From Pseudomaricurvus hydrocarbonicus (GTDB lineage: Bacteria; Pseudomonadota; Gammaproteobacteria; Pseudomonadales; Cellvibrionaceae): a stretch of 64,000 nucleotides of DNA. The translations under genes and the position numbers were made by a program. Positions within the stretch are counted from its first letter, which is position 1; each line of letters opens with the position of its first letter. Below, piece by piece: positions 49,641-58,314 of this stretch. The DNA is taken from assembly GCF_011602365.1 (NCBI RefSeq), contig NZ_JAAONZ010000013.1, forward strand, positions 1 to 64,000, in the 5' to 3' direction. Under the pieces are notes generated by a model. That model was given only the letters and a program-made list of their open reading frames with translations. It was not told where the DNA came from and did not search any database.

Positions 49641-49824
49641 AATGAATGGCCATTGACGGCAGTCGGTTTGTTTCTCGGTTTTTCATGGTGGATGTTTGTT
49701 GAGTGGTTGGCCGTGCCTTGTTTCGTGAATGAGGACCGAGCGGCCTGCCGCGTTGTTGAGTTAAATGATGCAACGGCAACCATTCAGTCATATTTCGATT
49801 TGAGATAAACACAGGGGAATTTAC

Positions 49825-50463
49825 GTGCAGCTCTACAGTTATTTTCGTTCATCGGCGGCTTATCGCATCCGCATCGCCTTAAACCTGAAGCAGTTAGATT
49901 ATCAATCGCAAGCCATTAATCTGTTGGGGGGCGAGCACAAAAGCCCGGAGTATTTGGCGATCAATCCTCAGGGGCTGGTGCCGAGCCTGAAGACGGATTC
50001 TGGGTTGGTGTTGACACAAACTCCGGCCATCCTCGAGTGGCTTGAAGAAAATTACCCCCAGCCAGCGCTGTTGCCAAGCGATACCGGCGGCCGAGCCAGG
50101 GTACGCAGCTGGTGTTATCAAATTGCCTGCGACATTCATCCAATTTGTAATCTGCGGGTGATTAATTATGTTTCCAATGAGCTTGGTGGCGGCGAAGCCG
50201 GGAAGTTGGCGTGGCTGCATCATTGGATAACTGAAGGGTTTAAAACGCTTGAGCAGCAGCTCGCCTCAAAACCCAGGGGACCCTACTGTTACGGTGAGCA
50301 AGTCACCCTGGCGGATGTGTTTTTGATCCCGCAAGTGTTCAATGCGCTGCGCTTTAATCTGGACATGTCGGTATTTCCAGTCATTATGGAAATTTATGAT
50401 TCGTGCAACCGTTTGAATGCTTTTATGGAGGCAGTGCCGGAACGACAGGCTGACAGCGCCTGA
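49825..50463 (+). CDS. maiA: Maleylacetoacetate isomerase
   Basis: The 212-residue protein is a zeta-class glutathione transferase: LYSYFRSSAAYRIRIALNLK holds the SSxxxR active-site motif, and the C-terminal domain keeps the family order (ITEGFKTLEQQLA...VTLADVFLIPQVFNA). It isomerises maleylacetoacetate to fumarylacetoacetate with glutathione, the step between hmgA and fahA. The start is GTG with AGGGGA upstream. The genes run hmgA-fahA-maiA, not in reaction order. Confidence 0.95.
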   Translation: MQLYSYFRSSAAYRIRIALNLKQLDYQSQAINLLGGEHKSPEYLAINPQGLVPSLKTDSGLVLTQTPAILEWLEENYPQPALLPSDTGGRARVRSWCYQIACDIHPICNLRVINYVSNELGGGEAGKLAWLHHWITEGFKTLEQQLASKPRGPYCYGEQVTLADVFLIPQVFNALRFNLDMSVFPVIMEIYDSCNRLNAFMEAVPERQADSA

Positions 50464-50723
50464 TGTAAACTGCCAGGGCGCAGTGAATCGAATGCAACAG
50501 GCTGGGAGTGAAGCGTGCTGAGGCTTACAGGACGGTCAGTAACGAGAGTGCGAGACGGTGCGTCGGCAGAGTTGAATGTGTGTTGGGTAAGGTTGTAAAA
50601 ATAGCAAGCGCAGAAGCAGACCTCGACAGCGGTTTACTGCCCCTGGGCTGCGTGTTCAGGAGCGGGCCGTTGTCAGGAGCGCGTGTTGCTCCAGATCAAC
50701 GAGCCCGCTGAACCCGGGATGAA

Positions 50724-51068
50724 TTACTTGGTCATCTCATCCATTTTGTCTTCGGCGTCATCCATCGCGTCTTCGGTGGCGTCAGCCGCATCGTCAACGG
50801 CATCGCCGGTCGCATCCATCGCGTCTTCAGTCGCATCCGAGATGTCATCAGCCATGTCTTCCGCAGCATCCATTGCGTCGTCGGCCATTTCTTCGGCTTT
50901 GTCCATGGCATCAGCGGCAGCGTCCTGGGTGGCTTCTGACATTTCATGAGTTTTTTCTTTGGCGCTGTCGAGCGCATTGCCGGTTTCTTTTTGTGCGCTG
51001 TCATCACTACAGGCAGCCAGTAAACCGGTCAATAAAATTACAGAGGCGGCAGTCTTTAACATGTTCAT
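50724..51068 (-). CDS. Small Asp/Ala-rich lipoprotein
   Basis: The 114-residue protein has a lipoprotein signal with LLAAC and then an acidic, helical repeat region rich in DA(A/M)E(D/E) and DDA units, probably a long amphipathic helix or coiled coil. It is likely a periplasmic or outer-membrane lipoprotein; the repetitive part resembles entericidin/OsmY-like or YtxH-style acidic proteins only in composition. I cannot name a function. An AAAGGAAAGG ribosome site and a 13-bp palindrome (51099-51111) precede the gene. Confidence 0.75.
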   Translation of the reverse strand: MNMLKTAASVILLTGLLAACSDDSAQKETGNALDSAKEKTHEMSEATQDAAADAMDKAEEMADDAMDAAEDMADDISDATEDAMDATGDAVDDAADATEDAMDDAEDKMDEMTK

Positions 51069-51098
51069 AGATGTGTTCCTTTCCTTTTGATGTTAAAC

Positions 51099-51111
51099 GA
51101 ACGTGACGTTC
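51099..51111. promoter_or_regulatory. Palindromic operator candidate
   Basis: GAACG-TGA-CGTTC is a perfect inverted repeat 31 bp upstream of the lipoprotein start, in the expected promoter position. Confidence 0.5.
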
Positions 51112-51532
51112 AAGTGCTTAAAAACTCAGTGTTATTATCATCAGGCTCATGTCGCAGTCGGACGTTTATGCTGTCTGGACAAGCATCGCTGACTGGACGG
51201 GCAGCGCTGAAAAAAGTACCGTTGAATTTTTACGGTTGCTTGAGTCTACCCCCCTTTCGTGACTATAGGAACCCCTGTCGTTCACACTCTGTTGGAAACG
51301 GGGTGTGGTTCTCATGAGGTTTGATTATTAGTCGACTGGTCTGTTAGCGTTAATATTTATAAACAATGCGTTTCCAAAACGGCGCTTCATTGCGATTCAC
51401 ACGCGTCAAACATCGTCTGATACTGACCAGATCGCGAATGACAAGCCTTGTTCCGTCAGGCCGTCGTTGTCGGCACGTGAACCGACGGCATCGTGTTGCT
51501 TGAGATGCGTGTTGGGTTACGTCCAATAATAG

Positions 51533-51620
51533 CTTACTGACTGTGAATCTATAAACTTACTGGCTATGAATCTATAAATTTACTGACTATGAATCGATAA
51601 GCTTACTGACTATGAATCTG
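51533..51620 (+). repeat. 23-bp tandem repeat, 3.8 copies
   Basis: Units of the form CTTACTGACTATGAATCTAT plus AAA start at 51533, 51556, 51579 and 51602 (last one partial), with a few substitutions. They end 29 bp before the small membrane-protein gene. Confidence 0.9.
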
Positions 51621-51648
51621 ATGCATTCATCCCTCACAGGAGTATGGC

Positions 51649-51828
51649 ATGGTACTTTTAAAAATCCTGGGAATTCTTTTTCTTGCTCTGCTGATCGCAA
51701 TCCCTCTGCTTGAGCGATTCGGCAAAGAACAGAGTCCAGAGCAGACCCAGGCGATGAGCCGCTGGATTTTGCCGCTGGTGATGTTGCTGGCTTTGCTGCA
51801 GTTGATTTTTTACCTGATTGGCCCGTAG
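51649..51828 (+). CDS. Small two-helix membrane protein (59 residues)
   Basis: The ATG at 51649 follows AGGAG by about 6 bp. The product has a hydrophobic N-terminal helix (LLKILGILFLALLIAIPLL), a polar loop ERFGKEQSPEQTQAMSR and a second helix (WILPLVMLLALLQLIFYLI) ending GP. It looks like a small inner-membrane protein with a hairpin topology. I do not know a family. The four upstream 23-bp repeats may be its control region. Confidence 0.65.
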   Translation: MVLLKILGILFLALLIAIPLLERFGKEQSPEQTQAMSRWILPLVMLLALLQLIFYLIGP

Positions 51829-52137
51829 CTCGTTTGTCGGGTGAGCGGGATGGTTGTTGATCACAGGGTTTGCTCTCGCGGTGGCTGGCCAACCTTGTCC
51901 CAGGTGCGCTCTTTCATGGGGGTGACCTCTAAGTAGCACATAGTAGCGCGTAAGTAGCACATGGTAACGCGCGGATGGGGACAGCAGTGCACGGGTGGAA
52001 AAAAGACAGATTTGCCCCACTTAATGGCGATTGTTGCCATGGGGAGAGTTTGCCGGGCTGTGGTATTCTAGGCGGCATTTAGCCTGAGGTGCCGTCTGAG
52101 AGAATGGCACCCCAAAAGAGACCAAAGAGGCCAGTTG

Positions 52138-52785
52138 ATGAAGTTTCAAGTGATTCCTGTCACCCCTTACCAGCAAAACTGCACCCTGATGTGGTGTGAA
52201 GAAACCAAAAAAGCCGCCGTGGTTGATCCTGGCGGTGATCTGGATCGCATTGAACAGGCCGTTGCCCAGCAAGGTGTTGAACTGGAAAAAATTCTGGTGA
52301 CTCACGCCCATCTCGATCACGTCGGTGGTGTCGCGGCTTTGGCAAAAAAGCTGAATCTCCCCATTGAGGGGCCTCATAAAGAGGATCAATTCTGGATTGA
52401 TATGTTGCCGCAACAGTCACAGATGATGAACTTTCCGCTGGCCGATGTGTTTGAGCCAACCCGCTGGCTGGAGGGTGGGGAAGAGGTTACGGTGGGTAAG
52501 CAGACCATTGAAGTGCGTTTTTGTCCGGGGCACACCCCGGGCCATGTGATTTTTTTTCACCGGCCCAGCAAGCTGGCGATTGTCGGTGATGTGTTGTTTC
52601 AGGGGTCGATTGGCCGGACCGATTTTCCCCGAGGTGATTATGACACTTTAATTCATTCCATCCAGTCGCAGCTTTGGCCATTGGGCGATGAGGTGCAATT
52701 TATCCCTGGTCACGGCCCTATGTCCACCTTTGGGCATGAGCGTCAAACCAACCCGTTTGTCGCGGACAAAAATCTGCAACAGTAA
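52138..52785 (+). CDS. Metallo-beta-lactamase-fold hydrolase (glyoxalase II-like, YcbL type)
   Basis: The 215-residue protein has the MBL motifs THAHLDHVGG (metal site), CPGHTPGHVIFF, VGDVLFQGSIGRTDFPRGD and FIPGHGPMSTFGHER. It matches the short YcbL-type hydroxyacylglutathione hydrolases rather than the longer GloB, lacking a separate C-terminal helical domain. It probably hydrolyses a glutathione thioester. ATG at 52138 is preferred to the preceding TTG. Confidence 0.93.
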   Translation: MKFQVIPVTPYQQNCTLMWCEETKKAAVVDPGGDLDRIEQAVAQQGVELEKILVTHAHLDHVGGVAALAKKLNLPIEGPHKEDQFWIDMLPQQSQMMNFPLADVFEPTRWLEGGEEVTVGKQTIEVRFCPGHTPGHVIFFHRPSKLAIVGDVLFQGSIGRTDFPRGDYDTLIHSIQSQLWPLGDEVQFIPGHGPMSTFGHERQTNPFVADKNLQQ

Positions 52786-52806
52786 TCATCAAGTGAAGAC
52801 CTATTC

Positions 52807-53238
52807 ATGAGCAAAAGTATCTGGCTGCACGAGCCAAACCTGGAAGAGTTAAACAGCTATAACGACAAGACCATTCACGGGGTATTGGGGATCGAAATCA
52901 CTGAAATCGGCCCGGATTATATGCGTGGTACCCTGCCGGCTAAAACCGAAACGTTTCAGCCCATGGGGCTGATTCACGGCGGTGCCAATGTGGTGCTGGC
53001 GGAATCCTTGGGCAGTATTGCCTCTAACCTGATCGTCGATCAAACGCAATTTTATTGCGTCGGGCAGGAGGTGAACGCGAACCACATTCGCGGTGTGCGT
53101 GAAGGCGTGGTCACCGGAACGGCCCATTTGCTTCACGCTGGCCGAACGTCCCACGTCTGGGAGATAAAAATCGAAAACGAGGCGGGTAAATTAACCTGTG
53201 TGTCACGACTGACGATGGCTGTTGTTAAGCACAGCTAA
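52807..53238 (+). CDS. Hotdog-fold thioesterase (PaaI/YdiI family)
   Basis: The 143-residue protein has the family's GLIHGGANVVLAESLGSIAS, with the catalytic glutamate in the AES motif, and the GVREGVVTGTAHLLHAGRTSHVWEIKI strand. Members hydrolyse acyl-CoA thioesters such as 1,4-dihydroxy-2-naphthoyl-CoA or phenylacetyl-CoA derivatives. It follows the MBL gene by 21 bp and precedes YtoQ by 29 bp, so the three are probably one operon. Confidence 0.92.
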   Translation: MSKSIWLHEPNLEELNSYNDKTIHGVLGIEITEIGPDYMRGTLPAKTETFQPMGLIHGGANVVLAESLGSIASNLIVDQTQFYCVGQEVNANHIRGVREGVVTGTAHLLHAGRTSHVWEIKIENEAGKLTCVSRLTMAVVKHS

Positions 53239-53267
53239 TGATATGAACGCAATCTGAGGAGCAGGCC

Positions 53268-53708
53268 ATGAGCTGGACTGTGTATCTGTCGGGTGAAATT
53301 CACACCGACTGGCGAGAACAAATTGAACAGGGGGTCAAGGCCGCCGGGCTGGACGTGAGCTTTACCTCGGCCGTCACCCATCACGACGCCAGCGACGCTG
53401 CGGGTGATCATTTGAGGGACAACGACAACAGCTTTTGGCGCGATCATCAGTCGTCCAAGGTGAATTTGATCCGCACCAAAACCCTGATTGAGAAAGCCGA
53501 CCTGGTGGTGGTGCGATTTGGGGATAAATACAAGCAGTGGAACGCCGCGTTTGATGCCGGCTACTGCGCGGCGCTGGGCAAACCTTATGTCACTTTGCAC
53601 GACGATTCGATCATTCACCCGTTGAAAGAAGTGGATGCGCAGGCGCTGGCCTGGGCACAGACACCGTCACAAGTGGTGGACATCCTCAAGTATGTGGTTG
53701 CAGCATAA
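53268..53708 (+). CDS. ytoQ: YtoQ-family protein
   Basis: The 146-residue protein has the conserved YtoQ style: WTVYLSGEIHTDWREQI, FTSAVTHHDASDAAGD, NLIRTKTLIEKADLVVVRFGDKYKQWNAAFDAGYCAALGKPYVTLH. The fold resembles nucleoside 2-deoxyribosyltransferases. The function is not established. GAGGAGC precedes the start. A composite heptamer repeat begins 3 bp after the stop. Confidence 0.92.
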   Translation: MSWTVYLSGEIHTDWREQIEQGVKAAGLDVSFTSAVTHHDASDAAGDHLRDNDNSFWRDHQSSKVNLIRTKTLIEKADLVVVRFGDKYKQWNAAFDAGYCAALGKPYVTLHDDSIIHPLKEVDAQALAWAQTPSQVVDILKYVVAA

Positions 53709-53711
53709 CTC

Positions 53712-53799
53712 TAGTTTCTAGTTTCTAGTTTCTAGTTTCTAGTTTCTAGTTTCTAGTTTCCACCCCAGGGTGCTCTCTCTTGCTTCGCAATTCACCTTG
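53712..53799 (-). repeat. Composite repeat: seven TAGTTTC heptamers and inverted dispersed repeat
   Basis: Seven tandem TAGTTTC units (53712-53760) are followed by a minus-strand copy of the dispersed repeat (53761-53799, reading CAAGGTGAATTGCGAAGC on the minus strand). The same sequence TCTAGTTTCTAGAGG appears once more on the other side at about 53805. The heptamer differs from those at 34.0 and 36.4 kb, but the core repeat is the same. Confidence 0.92.
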
Positions 53800-53823
53800 T
53801 AGCGTCTAGTTTCTAGAGGCGAG

Positions 53824-54054
53824 TTACGAACTACGGGAATGCTGTGACCCAGGTGTCAGGGTTGCGCAGGAGCTGGTGGCGGACGCGCGGCTGTGCTCTG
53901 CGGCCAGGATCAGCAGGCCTGTGGTGGCCACGGCGAGGGTCAACCCCCGGGCCAGGGTGATCCAGCGGCTTGTGCGGCGGCGACCGCTGAGGTTGTAGGC
54001 GTAGTGGTCCTTGAGAATACGGTGTTTGGGGATGCGGGGTTGATCAAAGCACAT
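53824..54054 (-). CDS. Possible small membrane protein of unknown function
   Basis: On the minus strand an ATG at 54054 follows AGGAG by 5 bp and encodes 76 residues. An arginine-rich, tyrosine-containing start (MCFDQPRIPKHRILKDHYAYNLSGRRRTSR) precedes one hydrophobic helix (WITLARGLTLAVATTGLLILAA) and a short polar tail. The ribosome site and helix support it, but I know no relatives, and the region is close to repeats, so the call is tentative. It is divergent from the response-regulator gene. Confidence 0.45.
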   Translation of the reverse strand: MCFDQPRIPKHRILKDHYAYNLSGRRRTSRWITLARGLTLAVATTGLLILAAEHSRASATSSCATLTPGSQHSRSS

Positions 54055-54239
54055 GGGAGCTCCTGGGGGGGTTGTCATTGTTTAAGGCTTGACGGGTATT
54101 TAATCGCGCAAAAGTGATGCCCTGCGATGCCAATCGGGCAGAGTGCTGAGCAAATATGATCAATTGTGGCAGCGGGCTGCGCGGGGAGGCTTTTTCTGTA
54201 CAATAAGCCTCACGCTGAACAACTGGGACCGAATGTGCT

Positions 54240-54938
54240 ATGGCTCGTAAAATTGCCATTGTTGAAGATGAACGTGCGATTGCGGAAAACTACCGCGACG
54301 CACTGACCCGTCAAGGCTACGCCGTTGAGCTGTATAGTGAGCGCTTACCGGCGCTGGAGGCCTTTCGTCAGCGCCTGCCTGATTTGGCCATTATTGATGT
54401 GGGGCTGGGGGAAGAAATCGAGGGCGGGTTTGACCTGTGTCGTGAGCTGCGGGCTATGGCGCCCGAGCTGCCGATCATTTTTCTCACCGCTCGCGATAGC
54501 GAGTTTGATGTGGTCTCCGGTCTGCGACTGGGGGCCGATGATTACCTGACCAAGGACATCAGTCAGCCGCACATGCTGGCTCGCATTGTCGCGCTTTTCC
54601 GGCGGGTTGATGCCCTGCGGCAACCACTGCCGCAACCCGAAGAAGATGTCGTGGAGCGGGGGCCATTGGTACTGAATATGGATCGCATGGCCGCCTACTG
54701 GAATGGCCAGCGGCTGGACTTGACCGTGACCGAACTGTGGGTGGTGCACTCACTGGCGAAGAACCCGGGTCACGTGAAAAATCGTCAGCAATTGATGGAT
54801 GCCGCGAACGTTGTTCTGGATGACAACACCATCACGTCTCATGTTAAACGTATCCGCAAAAAATTCCTGCAGGTGGACGGTGACTTTCATTGCATTGAAA
54901 CCGCCTACGGGATGGGTTATCGCTGGTTGTCGAACTGA
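54240..54938 (+). CDS. pdsR: Response regulator of the proteobacterial dedicated sortase system
   Basis: The 232-residue OmpR-type regulator has a receiver domain (IAIVEDERAIAENYRDALTRQGYAVELYS, phosphoacceptor in AIIDVGLGEEIEGG) and a winged-helix output domain (PGHVKNRQQLMDAANVVLDDNTITSHVKRIRKKF). The receiver has the GLGEEIEGGFDLCRELRAMAPELPIIFLTARDSEFDVVSGLRLGADDYLTKDIS pattern of the marine sortase regulator family (TIGR03787), recalled from memory. Its kinase follows by about 140 bp. The sortase it normally accompanies is not in the window. Confidence 0.85.
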   Translation: MARKIAIVEDERAIAENYRDALTRQGYAVELYSERLPALEAFRQRLPDLAIIDVGLGEEIEGGFDLCRELRAMAPELPIIFLTARDSEFDVVSGLRLGADDYLTKDISQPHMLARIVALFRRVDALRQPLPQPEEDVVERGPLVLNMDRMAAYWNGQRLDLTVTELWVVHSLAKNPGHVKNRQQLMDAANVVLDDNTITSHVKRIRKKFLQVDGDFHCIETAYGMGYRWLSN

Positions 54939-55076
54939 TGGCTGTGGCAGGTGAGCTGAAATCGCTGGTTGTTAGATGGGCGTCTCGGTTGGCGGTGCCG
55001 GACCCGGTTGTCGCGATGTGCGCTCAGGGAGACTGTCCGGTGGTCTCATCCGGTCGCCGGCAAGGACTCTGATTCG

Positions 55077-57422
55077 ATGCGTTTACGTCGCCAATTGGTG
55101 TTGGTCAGCCTGCTCACGCTGAGTTTGCCCTGGGCCGGTTGCCAGTACATCCAGGAGATGGAAGGTGCCCTGCGCCAAGGTCAGGTGGTGGCGTTGAGTG
55201 CTACGGCTCAGGCGGTGGCCAGTCGACTTGCCAGTGAGCCTGCGTTGCGGGCTCAGCTTGAAGATGAGCGCTGGCGTGAGAGCGCCAGGGATCAGTTATA
55301 CGTTCACAGCATCACGCTGCCGATGCAGTTGGATGGCTACGACGACGACTGGCGCTCCCTTGAGATAGCCGCTTCGGCATATTCCTTTGAGGGCGTGCCG
55401 CCTGACACATTGCCGCAAACTGTCGTGCCACAGTCCGCACCCTCGCCCGCCTCACCCTCGCCGATCAATCTGTCGCTGCAGGTCGCCAAAAAGGCTGGCT
55501 TTTTGTGGCTCTTTGCCCGAGTGGAAGATCGGCATATTCGCTATCACAACCCCAGTACCGGGCAGTTAGCCAGCGGTGATCACTTGCGTTTGCGCACGCA
55601 ATTAAACAGCGGCGCTGTGCGTGATTATGTGATTCGCAGTGGCGCACCGGGGGAGGTCTCGGCCTTTTATCGCGAGGAGCCATCAGCTTCTCGACAGCAG
55701 CCATCAGCTTCTCGACAGCAGCCATCAGCCTCCCGACAGCCGTCACCAGCTTACCGCGAAACGCCATCAAGAGCTGACCACCTTACCGCGGCTCGCCAGG
55801 AACATCGCATTGAGGGCGTCTGGCAGGAGCATGCCCAGGGGTTTCAGTTAGAATTAAAGCTGCCTTTATCGCTGCTTGGGCGGCATTTGGGGGTGGCTCT
55901 GGTGGATGTCGGGGAGCCGCCTAAAGTGGCGTCTACGGATGGCCTTTGGGGGCTCTACGATAACCTCAACCGTCAGCCCGCCCGCGCGCCGGAGCGCTGG
56001 TTGGGGAATATACAAGCCAACACGCCCGCGCCCTATTGGAGCAGTTTGAATGATGACCTGGAGGCGGCTGTCAGGGTCTTTGCCAGGGATAACCTGCGCC
56101 TGCGGGTGGTGAGTTCGAATCAGTGGCTCCTGGCCAGCGCGGGCTCACTGCAGCCGCCGCCATCCGGCCCCGGCGAACAGCATGGTTTGCTCACCTGGAT
56201 TTATCGACTGGCACTGGGGCGAGAACAGCTGCCCGTCATGCAGGAGGCAGACGGTAGCGGACAATTGCTGTCGGCGGAAATACTCCGGGCTCAGCAGGGG
56301 CACAAAGCCAATGGTTGGTATCAGTGGGGGGCTCAGCGCGTCGGGCAGGCGGCAGTGCCAGTGTTGAGCGCTGACGATTCCCGCGCAACAGTGTCCGATT
56401 CCGGGGCAGGGCGAGAGGCCGGGACGCCGGCGGCAACCCTGGCTGTGGTGACGGCCGAACAGAGCAGTGACACGGTGATGGCCCTGACCAATACGGCCTT
56501 TAACCGGTTGTTTTTTTACACTCTGCTGGCGACGGGGGTGACCGGTGTGGGGCTGATCTCGTACGCCAGCTGGCTGTCGTTTCGGATTCGCCGTCTCAGT
56601 CGGGCGGCGGCGGAGGCGGTGGACGACAATGGGCGTATTCGCGATTGTTTCCCCCAGTCCCGGGCGCTGGATGAAGTGGGGGACCTGACTCGCAGTTACG
56701 GTGATCTGCTGGCGCGGTTGCGCGAATACACCGATTATCTTCGCACCCTGTCGAGCAAACTGTCTCATGAGCTCAGAACCCCGTTGGCGGTGGTGCGTTC
56801 TTCGCTCGATAACCTGGAGCATGAGGCCATTCCCGAGACCGCCCGTACTTTTTCACAGCGGGCGCAACACGGCAGTGCCCGGCTCTCCCAGATTCTGAAC
56901 GCCATGAGTTCGGCCAGTCGGGTCGAAGAAAGCATTCAGCATGCCGACACGGAAGACTTTTCACTGTCAGAATTGGTCTCCGCCGTTGGCGCCGCCTATG
57001 CTGATGTGATTCAGGGTCGCCATGTGAAGGTGTTGCTGAAAGCCTCTGCCCGTGATGCGCGGATGATCGGCTCCCCGGATCTGCTGGTACAAATGCTGGA
57101 TAAGCTGGTGGATAACGCTGCCGATTTTTGTCCGCCGGGAGGCGACATTGTCTTACAGCTGGAGGGCGCCGAAGCATGCTGGGTGTTAACCGTCAGCAAT
57201 GATGGCCCTTTGTTGCCGGAGCGCATGCAGGGGCAGCTGTTTGATTCTCTGGTGTCGCTGCGATCAGCGGAATACGACGATGATCAAACTCACCTGGGGT
57301 TAGGGTTGCACATTGTGCGCTTGATCGTTGAATTTCACGGTGGTGAGGTCGTGGCCAGAAATCGGGCCGACTTGAGCGGGGTGGATTTTCACATTCAGTT
57401 GCCCCGCAAGAACGTGTGCTGA
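55077..57422 (+). CDS. pdsS: Sensor histidine kinase of the proteobacterial dedicated sortase system
   Basis: The 781-residue protein has an N-terminal membrane helix (LVLVSLLTLSLPWAGCQYIQEMEGALRQGQ), a long extracytoplasmic part of about 440 residues, a second helix (LFFYTLLATGVTGVGLISYASWL), a HAMP-like linker, a HisKA domain with the phosphoacceptor in LSHELRTPLAVVRS and a HATPase domain (LVDNAADFCPPGG, GLGLHIVRLIVEFHGG). The N terminus matches the TIGR03785 kinase family from memory. The start is ATG 55077, where MRLRRQ begins the conserved sequence. The sensor domain contains a 21-bp tandem repeat (55680-55741) encoding SASRQQP units. Confidence 0.88.
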   Translation: MRLRRQLVLVSLLTLSLPWAGCQYIQEMEGALRQGQVVALSATAQAVASRLASEPALRAQLEDERWRESARDQLYVHSITLPMQLDGYDDDWRSLEIAASAYSFEGVPPDTLPQTVVPQSAPSPASPSPINLSLQVAKKAGFLWLFARVEDRHIRYHNPSTGQLASGDHLRLRTQLNSGAVRDYVIRSGAPGEVSAFYREEPSASRQQPSASRQQPSASRQPSPAYRETPSRADHLTAARQEHRIEGVWQEHAQGFQLELKLPLSLLGRHLGVALVDVGEPPKVASTDGLWGLYDNLNRQPARAPERWLGNIQANTPAPYWSSLNDDLEAAVRVFARDNLRLRVVSSNQWLLASAGSLQPPPSGPGEQHGLLTWIYRLALGREQLPVMQEADGSGQLLSAEILRAQQGHKANGWYQWGAQRVGQAAVPVLSADDSRATVSDSGAGREAGTPAATLAVVTAEQSSDTVMALTNTAFNRLFFYTLLATGVTGVGLISYASWLSFRIRRLSRAAAEAVDDNGRIRDCFPQSRALDEVGDLTRSYGDLLARLREYTDYLRTLSSKLSHELRTPLAVVRSSLDNLEHEAIPETARTFSQRAQHGSARLSQILNAMSSASRVEESIQHADTEDFSLSELVSAVGAAYADVIQGRHVKVLLKASARDARMIGSPDLLVQMLDKLVDNAADFCPPGGDIVLQLEGAEACWVLTVSNDGPLLPERMQGQLFDSLVSLRSAEYDDDQTHLGLGLHIVRLIVEFHGGEVVARNRADLSGVDFHIQLPRKNVC
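55680..55741 (+). repeat. In-frame 21-bp tandem repeat in the sensor kinase
   Basis: Three units of CCATCAGCTTCTCGACAGCA plus G start at 55680, 55701 and 55722. They encode SASRQQP repeats in the periplasmic domain, probably a flexible insertion, and copy number could change without shifting the frame. Confidence 0.92.
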
Positions 57423-57504
57423 ACCAACCATGGCGGGCGCAATGACCGTGCGTATCATTGCAACACGCCATCACAGGTAAACGAATTTTTAACATGAGGG
57501 TTAT

Positions 57505-58164
57505 ATGAGTCAGCCACTGATCGTTGATTATTACACCGACATACTGTGTGTCTGGGCGTGGATCGCACAACGCCGAATTGAGGAGCTGAATAAAACCTTG
57601 AGTGAGAAAATCGACTTGCGCTTCCATTATGTGGATGTGTTTGGCGATGTGGCAACGAAGATGGCGGTTCAGTGGGGCGCACGCGGGGGGTACGAGGGCT
57701 TTGCCGAGCACGTTAAAGCATCCGCAGCGGCCTTTGATGACGCGCCGGTGCACCCGGCCATCTGGTCGCAGGATCGCCCGGCAACGTCGGCCAATGCACA
57801 CCTGGTGTTGAAGGCGATTCAACTGGCTGTGGGGTGCTCGGCCAGTGTGGCGTCTGCTTTACTGTTACGCAAAGAGTTTTTTGTCAATGCGAAGAACATT
57901 GCGGATCTGACGGTGCTGGCTCAAATCGTGGCGGAGCAAGGCCTTGATTGGAACGCCGTGCAATCCAAACTGGATGACGGTTCGGCGATGGCGGCGTTGA
58001 TGGGCGATTACCAAAAAGCTAAACAGCAGGGTATTCATGGCAGCCCATCCTATGTTCTGGATGGTGGCAGGCAGGTGTTGTACGGCAATGTGGGCTATCG
58101 GGTGATCCTGGCAAATATTGAACAATTGCTAAAAAATCCGACGGATGAAGCCAGCTGGTGTTGA
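57505..58164 (+). CDS. DsbA/FrnE-family protein (2-hydroxychromene-2-carboxylate isomerase-like)
   Basis: The 219-residue protein has the thioredoxin-like start of this family, LIVDYYTDILCVWAWIAQRR, a helical insertion, and the conserved GIHGSPSYVLDGGRQVLYGNVGYRVI near the end. The active site has a single cysteine (LCVWA) instead of CxxC, so it is more likely glutathione-dependent than a dithiol oxidase. It is cytoplasmic; no signal peptide is seen. It is adjacent to, but not clearly part of, the sortase-regulator unit. Confidence 0.85.
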   Translation: MSQPLIVDYYTDILCVWAWIAQRRIEELNKTLSEKIDLRFHYVDVFGDVATKMAVQWGARGGYEGFAEHVKASAAAFDDAPVHPAIWSQDRPATSANAHLVLKAIQLAVGCSASVASALLLRKEFFVNAKNIADLTVLAQIVAEQGLDWNAVQSKLDDGSAMAALMGDYQKAKQQGIHGSPSYVLDGGRQVLYGNVGYRVILANIEQLLKNPTDEASWC

Positions 58165-58314
58165 TTTTCCAAAAGCCTAAACAGGCCAAAACAATAGTGG
58201 CTGTGCCATTCGCTACTGACAGAAAGCTGTCCGGTGAATGTTGATTATAACGAAAGCTACTTAAAGTGTATGGGCTAAACCGGGTTGTTTAATAAGATCC
58301 GCGGAGGAATGACT

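Larger units (their letters stand above)
51069..51648. other. Intergenic region with operator-like palindrome and tandem repeats
   Basis: No gene is seen in these 580 bp. They hold the palindrome GAACGTGACGTTC (51099-51111), probably an operator for the lipoprotein gene, and a 23-bp tandem repeat (51533-51620) just before a small membrane-protein gene. Confidence 0.55.

Noticed and set aside
51914-51980. Two near repeats containing GTAGCACAT and CGCG
   Set aside because: Only two imperfect copies with no clear context; noted but not meaningful.
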